Assembly: GCA_934463265.1 (NCBI GenBank)
Contig: CAKSIU010000001.1
Coordinates: 186,001 to 250,000 of the forward strand
Origin: an uncultured Eubacteriales bacterium
GTDB taxonomy: Bacteria > Bacillota > Clostridia > Oscillospirales > Acutalibacteraceae
Length of the DNA stretch: 64,000 nt
Direction of reading: 5' to 3'
A program made the translations under genes and the position numbers. How positions within the stretch are numbered: the first letter of the stretch is position 1; each line of letters starts with the position of its first letter. A model generated the notes under the pieces. That model made no database searches. It saw only the letters and a list, made by a program, of their open reading frames with translations, and had not been told where the DNA came from. Positions 18,004-26,695 of the stretch are shown here, piece by piece.

Positions 18004-18210
18004 TATGCTAAATACTTTATTTTTAAAGTAAAAATTAAAAATGGGAGGGAGAATTTTATAGTAATGGCGAGGAATGAAGCTATTTTTGATTTATTTGCCA
18101 GAAGTTAATTTAATTTTTGGAAAGATAAATTAAATATAAAAAGATTCATTCGTAGGCATTGATGTTTGCGTCTAAGGATATTGTAATTATTGAAAAAGGG
18201 AGGTGCTTGA

Positions 18211-18780
18211 ATGAAAAGGTTATTATCAGGCTTACTGGCAATGGCAATATCAATGAATGTGGGTTTATTAAATTTAGAAATATGTAAAGCAATGGAATAC
18301 AATGATGACGGCTATGAATTTAGTATAGGTGATATCGAAAGTAATGATGAGAAAAGCAAGAAAACTAAATCAGAAGAAACTAAGTTAATTGTTTCGGATG
18401 GTTGCGTTTATAGGTTTAATAAAGCTAAAGATGAAATAAAAATAGAATGTAAAAAGCCAAGTTTCTTATGGTCATTTACAAAAAATATTTTAGCGGTTTA
18501 CCTATGTGGAATATCAATTAAGTTATTAAGTAATATTTTCCCTAACGTGGATGTATTCTTTAATAATAATGCCGGTTTTATAAAAACTTCATTTAATTTT
18601 GCCAAACAAAAATTTGATAACTTTGTAGAAAATAATAAATGGATACAACTTACAAAAGAAAAATTCATTAATTCAGAATTCTACAAGGTAGTGATTGATG
18701 CTGGTTTATTAAATTCAAATTCGCAACCCAAAGTTTCGAGTTTTGACGAAATGTCTGCAGAAGAGAGGGGCCATTGTTAA
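18211..18780 (+). CDS. Unrecognised signal-peptide protein with one predicted membrane segment
   Basis: 189 residues, no family recognised. Residues 1-27 form a Sec signal peptide with likely cleavage after CKA. An acidic, lysine-rich segment follows (about 28-60), then a hydrophobic stretch near 90-110 (TKNILAVYLCGISIKLL), then a basic C-terminal part ending in EERGHC. GGGAGGTG precedes ATG 18211. The next gene has a very similar signal peptide also ending ICKA, so the pair may be co-evolved or distantly paralogous. Predicted to be exported and membrane-anchored. Confidence 0.7.
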   Translation: MKRLLSGLLAMAISMNVGLLNLEICKAMEYNDDGYEFSIGDIESNDEKSKKTKSEETKLIVSDGCVYRFNKAKDEIKIECKKPSFLWSFTKNILAVYLCGISIKLLSNIFPNVDVFFNNNAGFIKTSFNFAKQKFDNFVENNKWIQLTKEKFINSEFYKVVIDAGLLNSNSQPKVSSFDEMSAEERGHC

Positions 18781-18886
18781 AATGAAGATGCCAAAAAGAT
18801 CATATGAATGACATCCTTCAGCTTAAGAGTGGTTTGCGAATTGAATAAATTAAATTATTAAAAAAATTTTAAGGAGTAGAACGTAT

Positions 18887-19417
18887 ATGAAAAAATTTTT
18901 ATCCGCTTTAGTTGCACTATCAATAGTAGTAGCACCAACTGGTAATATTTGCAAGGCTGAAAGCTTAACTGCTTCAATAGAAAAGCAAGCAAATAAAGAA
19001 CAAAAAAGTGAACTTCTAAAGAAAGCTTCGATTGCTGTTAAATCTTTTAAAGAAGTTGTAAGAGAACATGGTAAAGAAATTGGTTTAGGTGTAGTTGGGG
19101 CTGCGTCTGCAGGCGTGGTAACCTGGAATGGTTATAATTTGGTAAAAAATACTGACAAATTAAAAGAAATTTTAGCTGATAGTGAACTTTCGATACCTGG
19201 CAAAGTTAGTGCTATTGCAAAACTTATGTTTTGTGGTGTAGCAGCAACTGCAAAGAAAACACAAGAAACAATGACAGCTGAGGAAGCAACGACGGCGGAA
19301 GCGGCAAAGGGAGAGAAAGCAGAAGCTGAAAAGAACGCTGAAGACGTAAAGAAAGCAGAAAAAGCAACGACAGCAGAAGCAGATAAAAAAGCTAAAGAAG
19401 AACCAAAAAAAAAGTAG
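18887..19417 (+). CDS. Signal-peptide protein, zero-frame part of a frameshift gene
   Basis: 176 residues. Signal peptide 1-24 (cleavage after ICKA), a helical region, a hydrophobic glycine/alanine segment (about 64-82, GLGVVGAASAGVVTW), then a low-complexity A/E/K tail (about 125-176). The frame ends CCA-AAA-AAA-AAG-TAG: the classic -1 slippery heptamer A-AAA-AAG directly before the stop. The -1 frame is open from there to 20322. AAGGAG precedes ATG 18887. No family recognised. Confidence 0.75.
   Translation: MKKFLSALVALSIVVAPTGNICKAESLTASIEKQANKEQKSELLKKASIAVKSFKEVVREHGKEIGLGVVGAASAGVVTWNGYNLVKNTDKLKEILADSELSIPGKVSAIAKLMFCGVAATAKKTQETMTAEEATTAEAAKGEKAEAEKNAEDVKKAEKATTAEADKKAKEEPKKK
19405..19417 (+). 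other. A9 run with A-AAA-AAG slippery heptamer and stop codon
   Basis: Nine consecutive A (19405-19413), then G and the rest of TAG. In the zero frame the last codons are AAA-AAG-TAG; a -1 slip re-pairs both tRNAs and continues GTA-GAC into the downstream frame. This is the same heptamer used in E. coli dnaX. I see no strong stimulatory hairpin or upstream SD, so transcriptional slippage on A9, or a one-base indel, are alternatives. Confidence 0.65.
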
Positions 19418-19581
19418 ACATTCCCCCAATAATAAGTAATACCACACAACAAAATAAAACTAGCGAAAATCCTACTGCATTAGCAAATAATACGCAAGTA
19501 GACGTTCCCCAAATAATAAGTAATACCACACAACAAAATAAAACTAGCGAAAATCCTATTACATTAGCAAATAATACTTAT
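19414..19581 (+). repeat. Two tandem 84-base direct repeats
   Basis: Copies 19414-19497 and 19498-19581 differ at about seven positions. The unit is 28 codons, so copy number can change without breaking the downstream frame. Each encodes a T/N/Q-rich linker beginning VD(I/V)P and containing IISNTTQQNKTSENP. The repeat starts exactly at the codon entered after the -1 shift. Confidence 0.92.
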
Positions 19582-20322
19582 GTAACTGGCAACCAAATTA
19601 CCCTAATAGATAGGGCTAAACGCTGGTATAATGGTTTTGTGGCTAATCGAGAAACCGACTATTGGTCAAAAGTGCAGTCAAGGGACGACCTTATTAAGTC
19701 TTGTAATAATATAGGCAAAAATGGTACCATAGGCTATGACTTTGGCTTTATTAGTGAGGGCGCTCGTTGTAATTACTATGATGCATCAGGCAATTTAAAG
19801 TCTGAGTGGCTGGATAGAGTTTATCATAAGTCTTGGATTGCGGTAAGTACGGTTGCGTCAGTTATAATTGCTGGCCTTTTAGGCTGGGGGCTCTATAAGT
19901 TTACCGGTGGAGTAGGTAAAGTATCGGATCTAATGCAGCAAGAGGATTTATTACAACAAGGCTTTGAGGCTACTGAAACTGAAACGCTCGAACAAATCAA
20001 TACTAAGATAACTACTGAAACGCAAGACTTTTTGAACAATGTGTATAATGCTTGGGTGACACTTAGAGGAGCTGATAAAGGGGCTTTAGAGCTTTTTTAT
20101 GAAAATTTTAAAGAAAACTTCCGCGCCTTTAAAGGTTCCAACGACGACTCAATTACTAAATTTCGCAATTTACTTGATAATGGTCAAGCTTGTGTTAATG
20201 ACGAAAATCGGCCGTCTTGGGTGTACGGAAGCGATGCTGATTTATATTCTCAATTTGCGCAAGCTGCTCGAGTTCACTTAGATAAAATTTGTGGTTTATT
20301 CAGCAAACGTGAAGAAGTTTAA
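19414..20322 (+). CDS. -1 frame extension of the signal-peptide protein (repeat linker plus TM domain)
   Basis: This frame is open from the slippery site to TAA at 20320-20322 (about 302 residues). It holds two 28-residue repeats, a soluble stretch, a clear TM segment (AVSTVASVIIAGLLGWGLY, around base 19850) and a helical C-terminus. A GTG at 19639 could start a shorter protein, but no SD precedes it, which favours expression as a fusion with the upstream signal-peptide frame. The fusion would be about 475 residues. No family recognised. A hairpin terminator follows at 20384. Confidence 0.6.
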   Translation, partial: VDIPPIISNTTQQNKTSENPTALANNTQVDVPQIISNTTQQNKTSENPITLANNTYVTGNQITLIDRAKRWYNGFVANRETDYWSKVQSRDDLIKSCNNIGKNGTIGYDFGFISEGARCNYYDASGNLKSEWLDRVYHKSWIAVSTVASVIIAGLLGWGLYKFTGGVGKVSDLMQQEDLLQQGFEATETETLEQINTKITTETQDFLNNVYNAWVTLRGADKGALELFYENFKENFRAFKGSNDDSITKFRNLLDNGQACVNDENRPSWVYGSDADLYSQFAQAARVHLDKICGLFSKREEV

Positions 20323-20383
20323 TAAATTATCAAAGTAAAATTTAATTTGTTAACGCTTTAGCATTTTTCTTAATGCTATTATA

Positions 20384-20414
20384 AAAGAAGCATGATTAAA
20401 AATCATGCTTCTTT
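20384..20414. terminator. Bidirectional rho-independent terminator
   Basis: A 14-bp perfect stem (AAAGAAGCATGATT and its complement) with an AAA loop, A-rich before and T-rich after. It separates the convergent frameshift gene (+) and the arginine-pathway exchanger gene (-). Confidence 0.9.
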
Positions 20415-20427
20415 ATTTTGCAGATTT

Positions 20428-21849
20428 TTAAAGCACCAGCATCGCGACAGAAAGAATAATTATATTCACAACGAAAATGGTAGCGATTATCTTTAGCGAA
20501 AATTTAATCCAGCTAGAAAAGTCTATTTTAGAAATCGCAAGGCCGCCCATTACCACCCCACTCGTAGGAGTTATTAAGTTTACAAGTCCGCACGCCGCCG
20601 CAAAAATCATTATCATAACGTTAGAGCTCAAATTTAAACTCTGAGCAAGTGGCGCAAAAATTCCGATTGACCCGGTAGCAAGCCCCGAAGTTGACGGAAT
20701 AAGAAAAGAAAGCCCAATGTAAATTATATACGACATAATTGTAAAAGGAACCGCGTTCGTGCCGTTTAATGCGTTGGCAGAATGTGTCAAAATATAGCTG
20801 TTTAAATTTGTGTCGCTCATTATAACATATATTCCGCGCGACACGGCAATAACCAGTGCAACGCCAATCATGTCACCGGCGCCGGCAATAAATGAATCCA
20901 CGATTTCTTTTTCTTTTAGCCGGTAAACCAGTCCGCATATGACAGAAATTATAAAAAACCAGGCGGCCAGCTCTCTAAAGTACCAATTTCCAAAGGATTC
21001 ACCGGTTAGCCAGTCTGTCCAGGAGTTGAAAATTGTAACGCCGAAACTTTCCCAGGGGATGAGGCTTAAAATCATTATTAAAAATGAGAATGCAAACAAA
21101 AATAAAACGATTTTTCCGCGTGAATTAAGTGTGGTATTTTCGTCTTTTTTGTCGGAGTGAAAAGCCTCATGGGCGTCGGATAATTCTTGTTTGGAAAGAA
21201 TCGATGCATCTAGGTTGTTATGAACTTTTTTTGCATAAGACATAACGTAAAAAATGCAAATTGCGAGAGTTGTTATCCAAAGAATCGCGCCGAGCAAAAT
21301 TATTGTGCCCTGATTTGTCTCGATTCCGGCAGTTTTGGCGGTGTCCACCGCGACGGAAATAGCAAAAGGATTTATCGTAGACCCAAGCACACCAGCGCCG
21401 GCGCCCAAAAGTATAACCGCCGCGCCGACTAATGAATCAAAGCCGGCAGCTATCATAGTTGCCACGATTAAACTGTAAAATGCTATAGTTTCTTCCGCCA
21501 TGCCGTAAGTTGTGCCGCCGATGGAGAAAATAATCATTAAAATCGGAATCAACAAAAGTTCTTTGCCGTTTAATTTTTTCACGACGCTTGCGATACCTTT
21601 GTAAAGCACGCCTGTTCGGTTTATTACGCCTAAAAATCCGCCCAAAACCAAAACGAATAAAGAAACATCAATAGCGTCGACAAAGCCTAAAATCGGGGAC
21701 ATCACAACGTTTGGAATGGTTGCTTTTTTTATCATTGGGTCAGCAATAATTAAGCTGACCGCCGCAATGACAAGAATTATAAGTATTAAAACGGTGTAAG
21801 CGGAGGGCATTTTGACCCGAGTTTTTTCTTTTTTAGCCATATTTGCCAA
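20428..21849 (-). CDS. YfcC-family membrane transporter, probable arginine/ornithine exchanger
   Basis: 473 residues, 12 or more membrane segments, YfcC/DcuC-like family (GGFLGVINRTGVLYKGI, GAGAGVLGSTINPFAISVA, ITPTSGVVMGGLAI). Such proteins often stand in for ArcD in arginine deiminase operons, exchanging arginine for ornithine; the substrate here is inferred from context. The TTG start at 21849 is the base after the arcC stop, and its SD (GAGGTG) lies inside the end of arcC, so translation is coupled. Last gene of the operon before the terminator at 20384. Confidence 0.85.
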   Translation of the reverse strand: MANMAKKEKTRVKMPSAYTVLILIILVIAAVSLIIADPMIKKATIPNVVMSPILGFVDAIDVSLFVLVLGGFLGVINRTGVLYKGIASVVKKLNGKELLLIPILMIIFSIGGTTYGMAEETIAFYSLIVATMIAAGFDSLVGAAVILLGAGAGVLGSTINPFAISVAVDTAKTAGIETNQGTIILLGAILWITTLAICIFYVMSYAKKVHNNLDASILSKQELSDAHEAFHSDKKDENTTLNSRGKIVLFLFAFSFLIMILSLIPWESFGVTIFNSWTDWLTGESFGNWYFRELAAWFFIISVICGLVYRLKEKEIVDSFIAGAGDMIGVALVIAVSRGIYVIMSDTNLNSYILTHSANALNGTNAVPFTIMSYIIYIGLSFLIPSTSGLATGSIGIFAPLAQSLNLSSNVMIMIFAAACGLVNLITPTSGVVMGGLAISKIDFSSWIKFSLKIIATIFVVNIIILSVAMLVL

Positions 21850-22803
21850 TTAAATCACCTCATTTTTGTTATAAATAATCGTTCCAACGGAGCCGTCAAG
21901 GGCATTTTTCGCCTTTTCAAGAGAAGTTATTATAGCGCGACCAGTTGGATTTTTATTTATAAAATCAAGACAGGCATCAATTTTTGGAAGCATACTGCCT
22001 TTCGCAAAATGTCCGGAATTTCGATAATTAAAAGCCTCCTCAACACTTATTTTTGTTAGAGCGCGCTGATTTTCCGTGTTAAAATCGATATAAACGAAAT
22101 CAACCGCAGTCAAAATTAAAAGAATGTCCGCGTTTAAAGAAGCTGCCAACAGTGCGCAGGATTTGTCCTTGTCGATGACTGCAGCGATGCCTTCCAGAGC
22201 GGAATTTTTTTCTATAACGGGAATGCCACCGCCGCCGGAAGATATTACCACATTGCCGGAATTAACCAAATCATTTATGGTTTCCAGCTCCACAATTTTC
22301 TTAGGTGTCGGAGAGGGCACAACTCTGCGATACCCTCTGCCAGCGTCCTCGACGAATGTAAAGCCTTTTTCTTGTGCGATAATTTCAGCTTGTTCTTTAG
22401 TATAAAACATGCCAACGGGTTTAGTCGGATGCTCAAAAGCAGAGTCATCTTTGTCGACGATGGTCTGAGTAATTAAAGAAACGACATTTTTTTGAATTTT
22501 TCTCGCGGCTAATTCATTGTGAATAGCCTGCTGCAAATGATATCCAATGTAGCCTTGCGACATAGCTCCGCACTCAGGAAAAGGCATACTTGGAGTATTT
22601 TCGCGCGAGGAGGAAAATTCATCCATAGCAAGATTAATCATGCCAACCTGAGGGCCATTTCCATGCCCAACAATCACATCGTAATTTTTTTCTATAAGGT
22701 CGACAATGGTGCAAGCAGTTTTTTTTACAAGAAATAATTGTTCTTGAGCGTTATTTCCCAAAGCATTTCCGCCCAAAGCAACTACGACACGTTTTTTATT
22801 CAT
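21850..22803 (-). CDS. arcC: Carbamate kinase
   Basis: 317 residues. Converts carbamoyl phosphate and ADP to ATP, CO2 and ammonia: the energy-yielding step of arginine fermentation. Family segments: VVVALGGNALG at the N-terminus, VGHGNGPQVG, PFPECGAMSQGYIGYHLQQA, VISSGGGGIPV and FAKGSMLPKIDAC. It lies 14 bases after the carbamoyltransferase gene and touches the exchanger gene. Confidence 0.97.
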   Translation of the reverse strand: MNKKRVVVALGGNALGNNAQEQLFLVKKTACTIVDLIEKNYDVIVGHGNGPQVGMINLAMDEFSSSRENTPSMPFPECGAMSQGYIGYHLQQAIHNELAARKIQKNVVSLITQTIVDKDDSAFEHPTKPVGMFYTKEQAEIIAQEKGFTFVEDAGRGYRRVVPSPTPKKIVELETINDLVNSGNVVISSGGGGIPVIEKNSALEGIAAVIDKDKSCALLAASLNADILLILTAVDFVYIDFNTENQRALTKISVEEAFNYRNSGHFAKGSMLPKIDACLDFINKNPTGRAIITSLEKAKNALDGSVGTIIYNKNEVI

Positions 22804-22817
22804 AAAATTACCTCATT

Positions 22818-23810
22818 TTACATTAAAGTGGCATACATAATGGCTTTAATCGTGTGCATTCTATTTTCGGCTTCGTCAAAGACGACCGATTGTTTTGACT
22901 CAAAAACCTCGTTTGTAACTTCCATTTCGCTAACGTTGAATTTTTCGCTGATAGATTTTCCGATAGTAGTGTTAGTGTCGTGAAAAGACGGCAAACAATG
23001 CATAAAAATGGCAGATTTATTAGCTAACCCCATAACGGTGTTGTTCACCTGATAAGGTTTGAGCAATTTAATACGTTTTTCCCACATTTCATCGGGTTCA
23101 CCCATAGAAAGCCAAATGTCAGTGTAAACCACGTCTGCATTTTTAGCGCCGGTGTTGACGTCCTCAGTAAGCGTTATCGAACATTCATTTTCGGAGGCAA
23201 TTTTTTTACAAATTTCAACAAGTTTTTCATCAGGAAAGAGTTCTTTAGGCGCGCAGGCAGTAAAATTCAGTCCCATTTTGGCGCAAGCAACCATCAAAGA
23301 ATTGCCCATATTATTTCTAGCATCGCCGAAGTAAGTGAAATTAATTCCCTTAAGGTGTCCAAATTTTTCTTCAATAGTGAGCAAATCGGCAATCATCTGA
23401 GTGGGGTGAAATTCGTCAGTTAAGCCGTTCCAGACAGGAACACCGGCATATTTAGCCATTTCTTCGACTACTTTTTGAGAAAAACCGCGATACTCTATGC
23501 CATCATAAAGCCGACCTAAAACTCTGGCAGTATCGGCAATACTTTCCTTTTTCCCCATCTGAGAGCTTCCCGGATCAAGATAAGTCACGCCCATGCCCAA
23601 ATCTCTGCCGGCGACCTCAAAAGAACATCTGGTGCGGGTGGAAGTTTTTTCAAAAAGAAGAACGATATTTTTTCCTTCCAAGTACTTGTGAGGAGTGCCG
23701 GATAATTTTAAATTTTTGAATTGTTTAGACAAATTTATAAGATATCTTATTTCTTGAGAAGAAAAATCCAGTAATTTTAAAAATTTTTTTCCGCGTAAAT
23801 TAACAGCCAT
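22818..23810 (-). CDS. arcB: Ornithine carbamoyltransferase, catabolic (ArcB type by context)
   Basis: 330 residues. Phosphorolyses citrulline to ornithine and carbamoyl phosphate in this pathway direction. Carbamoyl phosphate motif STRTR (about residues 57-61), ornithine-site segments [13 protein letters not shown] and HCLPSFHD (usually HCLPAFHD) are intact. AAGGAG precedes ATG. Sequence alone does not separate anabolic ArgF from catabolic ArcB; the flanking arcA and arcC decide it. Confidence 0.95.
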   Translation of the reverse strand: MAVNLRGKKFLKLLDFSSQEIRYLINLSKQFKNLKLSGTPHKYLEGKNIVLLFEKTSTRTRCSFEVAGRDLGMGVTYLDPGSSQMGKKESIADTARVLGRLYDGIEYRGFSQKVVEEMAKYAGVPVWNGLTDEFHPTQMIADLLTIEEKFGHLKGINFTYFGDARNNMGNSLMVACAKMGLNFTACAPKELFPDEKLVEICKKIASENECSITLTEDVNTGAKNADVVYTDIWLSMGEPDEMWEKRIKLLKPYQVNNTVMGLANKSAIFMHCLPSFHDTNTTIGKSISEKFNVSEMEVTNEVFESKQSVVFDEAENRMHTIKAIMYATLM

Positions 23811-23850
23811 AATTTTTACTCCTTAAATTTTGTTTTTATAAAAATAAATT

Positions 23851-25080
23851 TTAAATATCGTCGCGATAAATCGGCATAGACATACATCTGGGGCCGCCGC
23901 GTCCACGAGATAATTCTGAACTTGGCATCTCGAGAACAGTCAGTCCGTTTTCCTTTAAAATGGCGTTAGTCACATCATTTCGCTGATAAACAACAACTTT
24001 TCCAGGGCTTATGCACAAAGTATTTGACCCATCATTCCACTGTTCGCGCTCACCAACGATTTTGTCATCGCCACCGCACGGAATCAGCTGAATTTTATCT
24101 TTTTGAAGCGCGGTACACAAAATTTTCTCTAGACTCTGGTCTATCTGACAAATTTTAAGTTCGTCATTGTTGCTACCTTTTGTAATTTTATAGACTTGAA
24201 GAACATCGGCCAATCCGTTGTGAACCGTAAATTTATCGTAGTCAACCTGAGTAAATACCGTGTCAAGATGCATCATAGCGCGATTATTTGGAATATCGAA
24301 TGCCAAAATTTGATTAATTGATGAATTTTCGTTTTCGAAGATATTTTTGGCTAAAATTTCGATAGCTTCGGGCTTAGTTCTTTGAGAAATTCCGATAGCC
24401 AAAATTTCGGAGCTCAGATTTAAAATATCTCCGCCCTCAATATAAAAAGGTTCGTATCGATTGTAATAAATATCGACTTTCCCCTTAAATTGAGGATTAT
24501 ACTTAAAAATATATTCGCCATAAATAGTTTCTCTGCGACGAGTTAGGTAGTGCATACGGTTGATGCTGACGCCGTTTCCAATGCAAGCAAACGCGTCGCG
24601 AGTGAAGTAAAGGTTTGGCATGGGATTGCAAATGAAAGCGGATTGTTTTGACATAAAGTCAACCAACGATTTGTTTTCTTTCGACTTGCAAATAAGTTCG
24701 TCGCGATTGACGCCCTGCATGGTTTTAAGAACTAATTCTTTAGTGTCTTTAATCTGATTAAAAAATTCGTAGAGCAATTTTTGATATTTTTCTGAATAAA
24801 TTCCGGCTTCGCGAATAAATTGTTTTAAGAATAAGTCGCGAACCTCATTGTCTTTTAAAGTTTCGGCGACCAAATCCTCAAGATAAACGACCTGAGTACC
24901 ATTTTCTTTTAATATTTCTGCGAATTTATCATGTTCCTCGACGGCGATTTTCAAGTAAGGAATGTCATCGAATAATAATTCTTCCAAAGTGTCCGGAGTT
25001 AAATTCAAAAGTTCGGCGCCAGGACGGTGCAAAAGAACTTTTTTCAAAGGGCCAATTTCGCTTTTTACATTGATAACCAA
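23851..25080 (-). CDS. arcA: Arginine deiminase
   Basis: 409 residues. Hydrolyses arginine to citrulline and ammonia. The guanidine-modifying-enzyme fold is clear: LLHRPGAELLNLTPD near the N-terminus, NLYFTRDAF, IEGGDILNLS, MHLDTVFTQVD (catalytic His/Asp region) and the C-terminal active-site Cys in GRGGPRCMSMPIYRDD. Start is TTG 25080, about ten bases after AAAGGTG; no ATG fits. It heads its own transcript, since a terminator (25205-25241) separates it from the dehydrogenase gene upstream. Confidence 0.97.
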   Translation of the reverse strand: MVINVKSEIGPLKKVLLHRPGAELLNLTPDTLEELLFDDIPYLKIAVEEHDKFAEILKENGTQVVYLEDLVAETLKDNEVRDLFLKQFIREAGIYSEKYQKLLYEFFNQIKDTKELVLKTMQGVNRDELICKSKENKSLVDFMSKQSAFICNPMPNLYFTRDAFACIGNGVSINRMHYLTRRRETIYGEYIFKYNPQFKGKVDIYYNRYEPFYIEGGDILNLSSEILAIGISQRTKPEAIEILAKNIFENENSSINQILAFDIPNNRAMMHLDTVFTQVDYDKFTVHNGLADVLQVYKITKGSNNDELKICQIDQSLEKILCTALQKDKIQLIPCGGDDKIVGEREQWNDGSNTLCISPGKVVVYQRNDVTNAILKENGLTVLEMPSSELSRGRGGPRCMSMPIYRDDI

Positions 25081-25110
25081 AAAAATCCAACACCTTTCTA
25101 AAATATAATA

Positions 25111-25139
25111 TTTATATTTTTATAAATTATTATGGGCAA
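25111..25139 (-). promoter_or_regulatory. Probable arcA promoter
   Basis: On the minus strand, TTGCCC (25139-25134), 17-base spacer, TATAAA (25116-25111), about 30 bases before the start codon. It lies between the upstream terminator and arcA. No clear ArgR box was recognised by eye. Confidence 0.45.
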
Positions 25140-25204
25140 TTTTTGAAAAATTAAAACAGATAGAGTAATAATATTTTGAAATTATAAAAATTCGTGGCAA
25201 AACG

Positions 25205-25241
25205 ATGTTAAAAAGGGAAGATTACATCAATAAATCCTCCC
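25205..25241 (-). terminator. Terminator after the diaminopentanoate dehydrogenase gene
   Basis: Minus strand: GGGAGGAT / ATCTTCCC stem (8 pairs, one G-T), 11-base loop, then a T-run. It begins just after the stop codon at 25251. Confidence 0.75.
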
Positions 25242-25250
25242 AAATAAAGT

Positions 25251-26324
25251 TTAAACGTACTCGTTAAGCGGTTTAACTTTGTATTTATTCGTAATCATTT
25301 TGTCGGTAGTAATATATCCAGCGGGCGCCTTAATGAGTTCGGGCAAGCGGTTTACCACGGAAGCACAAGTTAATTCGACGGTGCAAGGACGATTAATCGT
25401 GACTTGAGTGTCGGGTTCGCCGAAAATAGTCCAGTCGTTTTTATCAAATTCATTTTCCGCGTAGACTTTTCCGATACACTCGCTTTCTATGGTAATTCCT
25501 TCCTCTGTTTCGGTAATCACAATCGCAGACATTCCAGTGGCGTTTCCAGCGGGAATATCCATCTCCAGCGTTTCGGAATGAATATCTTTGTTGTGAGTGC
25601 AAGGCACGCATTTTTGAATTTGAGATTTAACCGTTAATCCGAGTCTTTCGCAAAGCCAACCATTCACGTTCCACATATAAGACGGTGAAAATTCGCCTTT
25701 ATTTATTAGTTCGTTTCGTTCTTCAACAGAAATGTTGTCGATGAAAGCAATTTCCTTGTTAAAGGTGTCAATATCAAGTCCGGCACCGTGAACTTTTGCA
25801 AGCGCGATGCCATAATCCTCCACGTTGTAACTGGAAGAGCCTTTAATTTTAGAGATAGTGTGAGTGGCTCCAGCGATAGTCGTGATTAAATTTCCCCAAA
25901 AAACATCCTGATATCCCGAGCCGCACAATGTGCAATTATTTTCTTTTGCAATTTTATCAAGTTCCGCAGTGAGTTGAGTAGAAGAATTCCATGGGTAAAA
26001 AGCTTCTTCGCAGGTGCTTATGGCGTTTATACCGTTTTTTGCGCAAATCATAAAAATATCGTTTACCTCGCGCATAAGACTAAGCGTGCTAATTATACAG
26101 ACGTCAGGTTTTAATGCAGATAAAATTTTTTCAGCATTTTTCGCATCTTTTACAGGAATTCCATAAGGTTTTTCGCCTGTTATTTCTCCAATATCTTTGC
26201 CGATTATATCTGGGTCAATGTCGAAAGCAGCAACGATTTCAGCGCCTTTTTCGTAAACGTACCTCATAATATATTTTGACATTTTTCCGCATCCGTATTG
26301 AGCCACAGTAATTTTTTTGTCCAT
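25251..26324 (-). CDS. ord: 2,4-diaminopentanoate dehydrogenase (Ord-like)
   Basis: 357 residues. In oxidative ornithine fermentation this enzyme deaminates 2,4-diaminopentanoate with NAD(P)+. An N-terminal Rossmann motif (VAQYGCGKMSKYIMRYV) of dihydrodipicolinate-reductase type is followed by segments that I recall as highly conserved in clostridial Ord: STCEEAFYPWNSS, GSGYQDVFWGNLI, KIKGSSSYNVEDYGIALAK. ATG 26324 lies seven bases after GGAGGG; an ATG 15 bases upstream abuts that SD. The aminomutase, thiolase-like and racemase genes are not in the window. The position before arcA suggests ornithine from the deiminase pathway is fermented further. Confidence 0.85.
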   Translation of the reverse strand: MDKKITVAQYGCGKMSKYIMRYVYEKGAEIVAAFDIDPDIIGKDIGEITGEKPYGIPVKDAKNAEKILSALKPDVCIISTLSLMREVNDIFMICAKNGINAISTCEEAFYPWNSSTQLTAELDKIAKENNCTLCGSGYQDVFWGNLITTIAGATHTISKIKGSSSYNVEDYGIALAKVHGAGLDIDTFNKEIAFIDNISVEERNELINKGEFSPSYMWNVNGWLCERLGLTVKSQIQKCVPCTHNKDIHSETLEMDIPAGNATGMSAIVITETEEGITIESECIGKVYAENEFDKNDWTIFGEPDTQVTINRPCTVELTCASVVNRLPELIKAPAGYITTDKMITNKYKVKPLNEYV

Positions 26325-26361
26325 AAATAATCCCTCCATAAGATAAATTAAGCTTGCATAT

Positions 26362-26390
26362 ATTATACATTAAATTCGAACAAGAAACAA
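26362..26390 (-). promoter_or_regulatory. Promoter of the diaminopentanoate dehydrogenase gene
   Basis: Minus strand TTGTTT (26390-26385), 17-base spacer, TATAAT (26367-26362), about 40 bases before the start codon. The remaining divergent gap (26391-26606) is AT-rich with nothing else recognised. Confidence 0.5.
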
Positions 26391-26606
26391 CGGTTTTATC
26401 AAAATTAACTCAACAATTTGAAAAATTTTTTAATTATTTCTATTATTTGTTTAATAAGCAGTAATATTGCAACTGAATTTTTTAGAATTTTTCACATTAA
26501 CTTTTGCGATAGTTGATATTTATTCTAAACAAATAAGATGAATAGATATAATTTACGGAAAAAACTATATAATTAGCAGAATTTTATTGAATTTAGATTT
26601 TACTCA

Positions 26607-26635
26607 TTGTAAGAAAGGCAGCGTTGTTGTATAAT
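26607..26635 (+). promoter_or_regulatory. Promoter of the GNAT-carrier protein operon
   Basis: TTGTAA (26607-26612), 17-base spacer, TATAAT (26630-26635). A TTGACA at 26645 lacks a matching -10 box. Confidence 0.55.
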
Positions 26636-26695
26636 AATTATATATTGACACGATATACAAATTTTATTTTAGCTAAAGAGATTAATTCGATAGGA

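Larger units (their letters stand above)
17760..18210 (+). other. 450-base AT-rich region with two promoters before the secreted-protein patch
   Basis: Besides the two promoters listed separately, it holds a 6-bp hairpin AGAGAA/TTCTCT (17895-17900/17917-17922) downstream of the first promoter, which could end a short RNA of about 70-80 bases. A 14-codon ORF at 18064-18108 (MARNEAIFDLFARS) follows GGGAGGG at 18043-18049, but at a long 14-base spacing. An 8-bp AT-only inverted repeat (TTAATTTA/TAAATTAA) follows it. No recognisable riboswitch was seen. Confidence 0.4.

Noticed and set aside
18064..18108. 14-codon ORF MARNEAIFDLFARS behind GGGAGGG
   Set aside because: SD spacing is 14 bases and the peptide has no support from conservation; noted only as part of the leader region.
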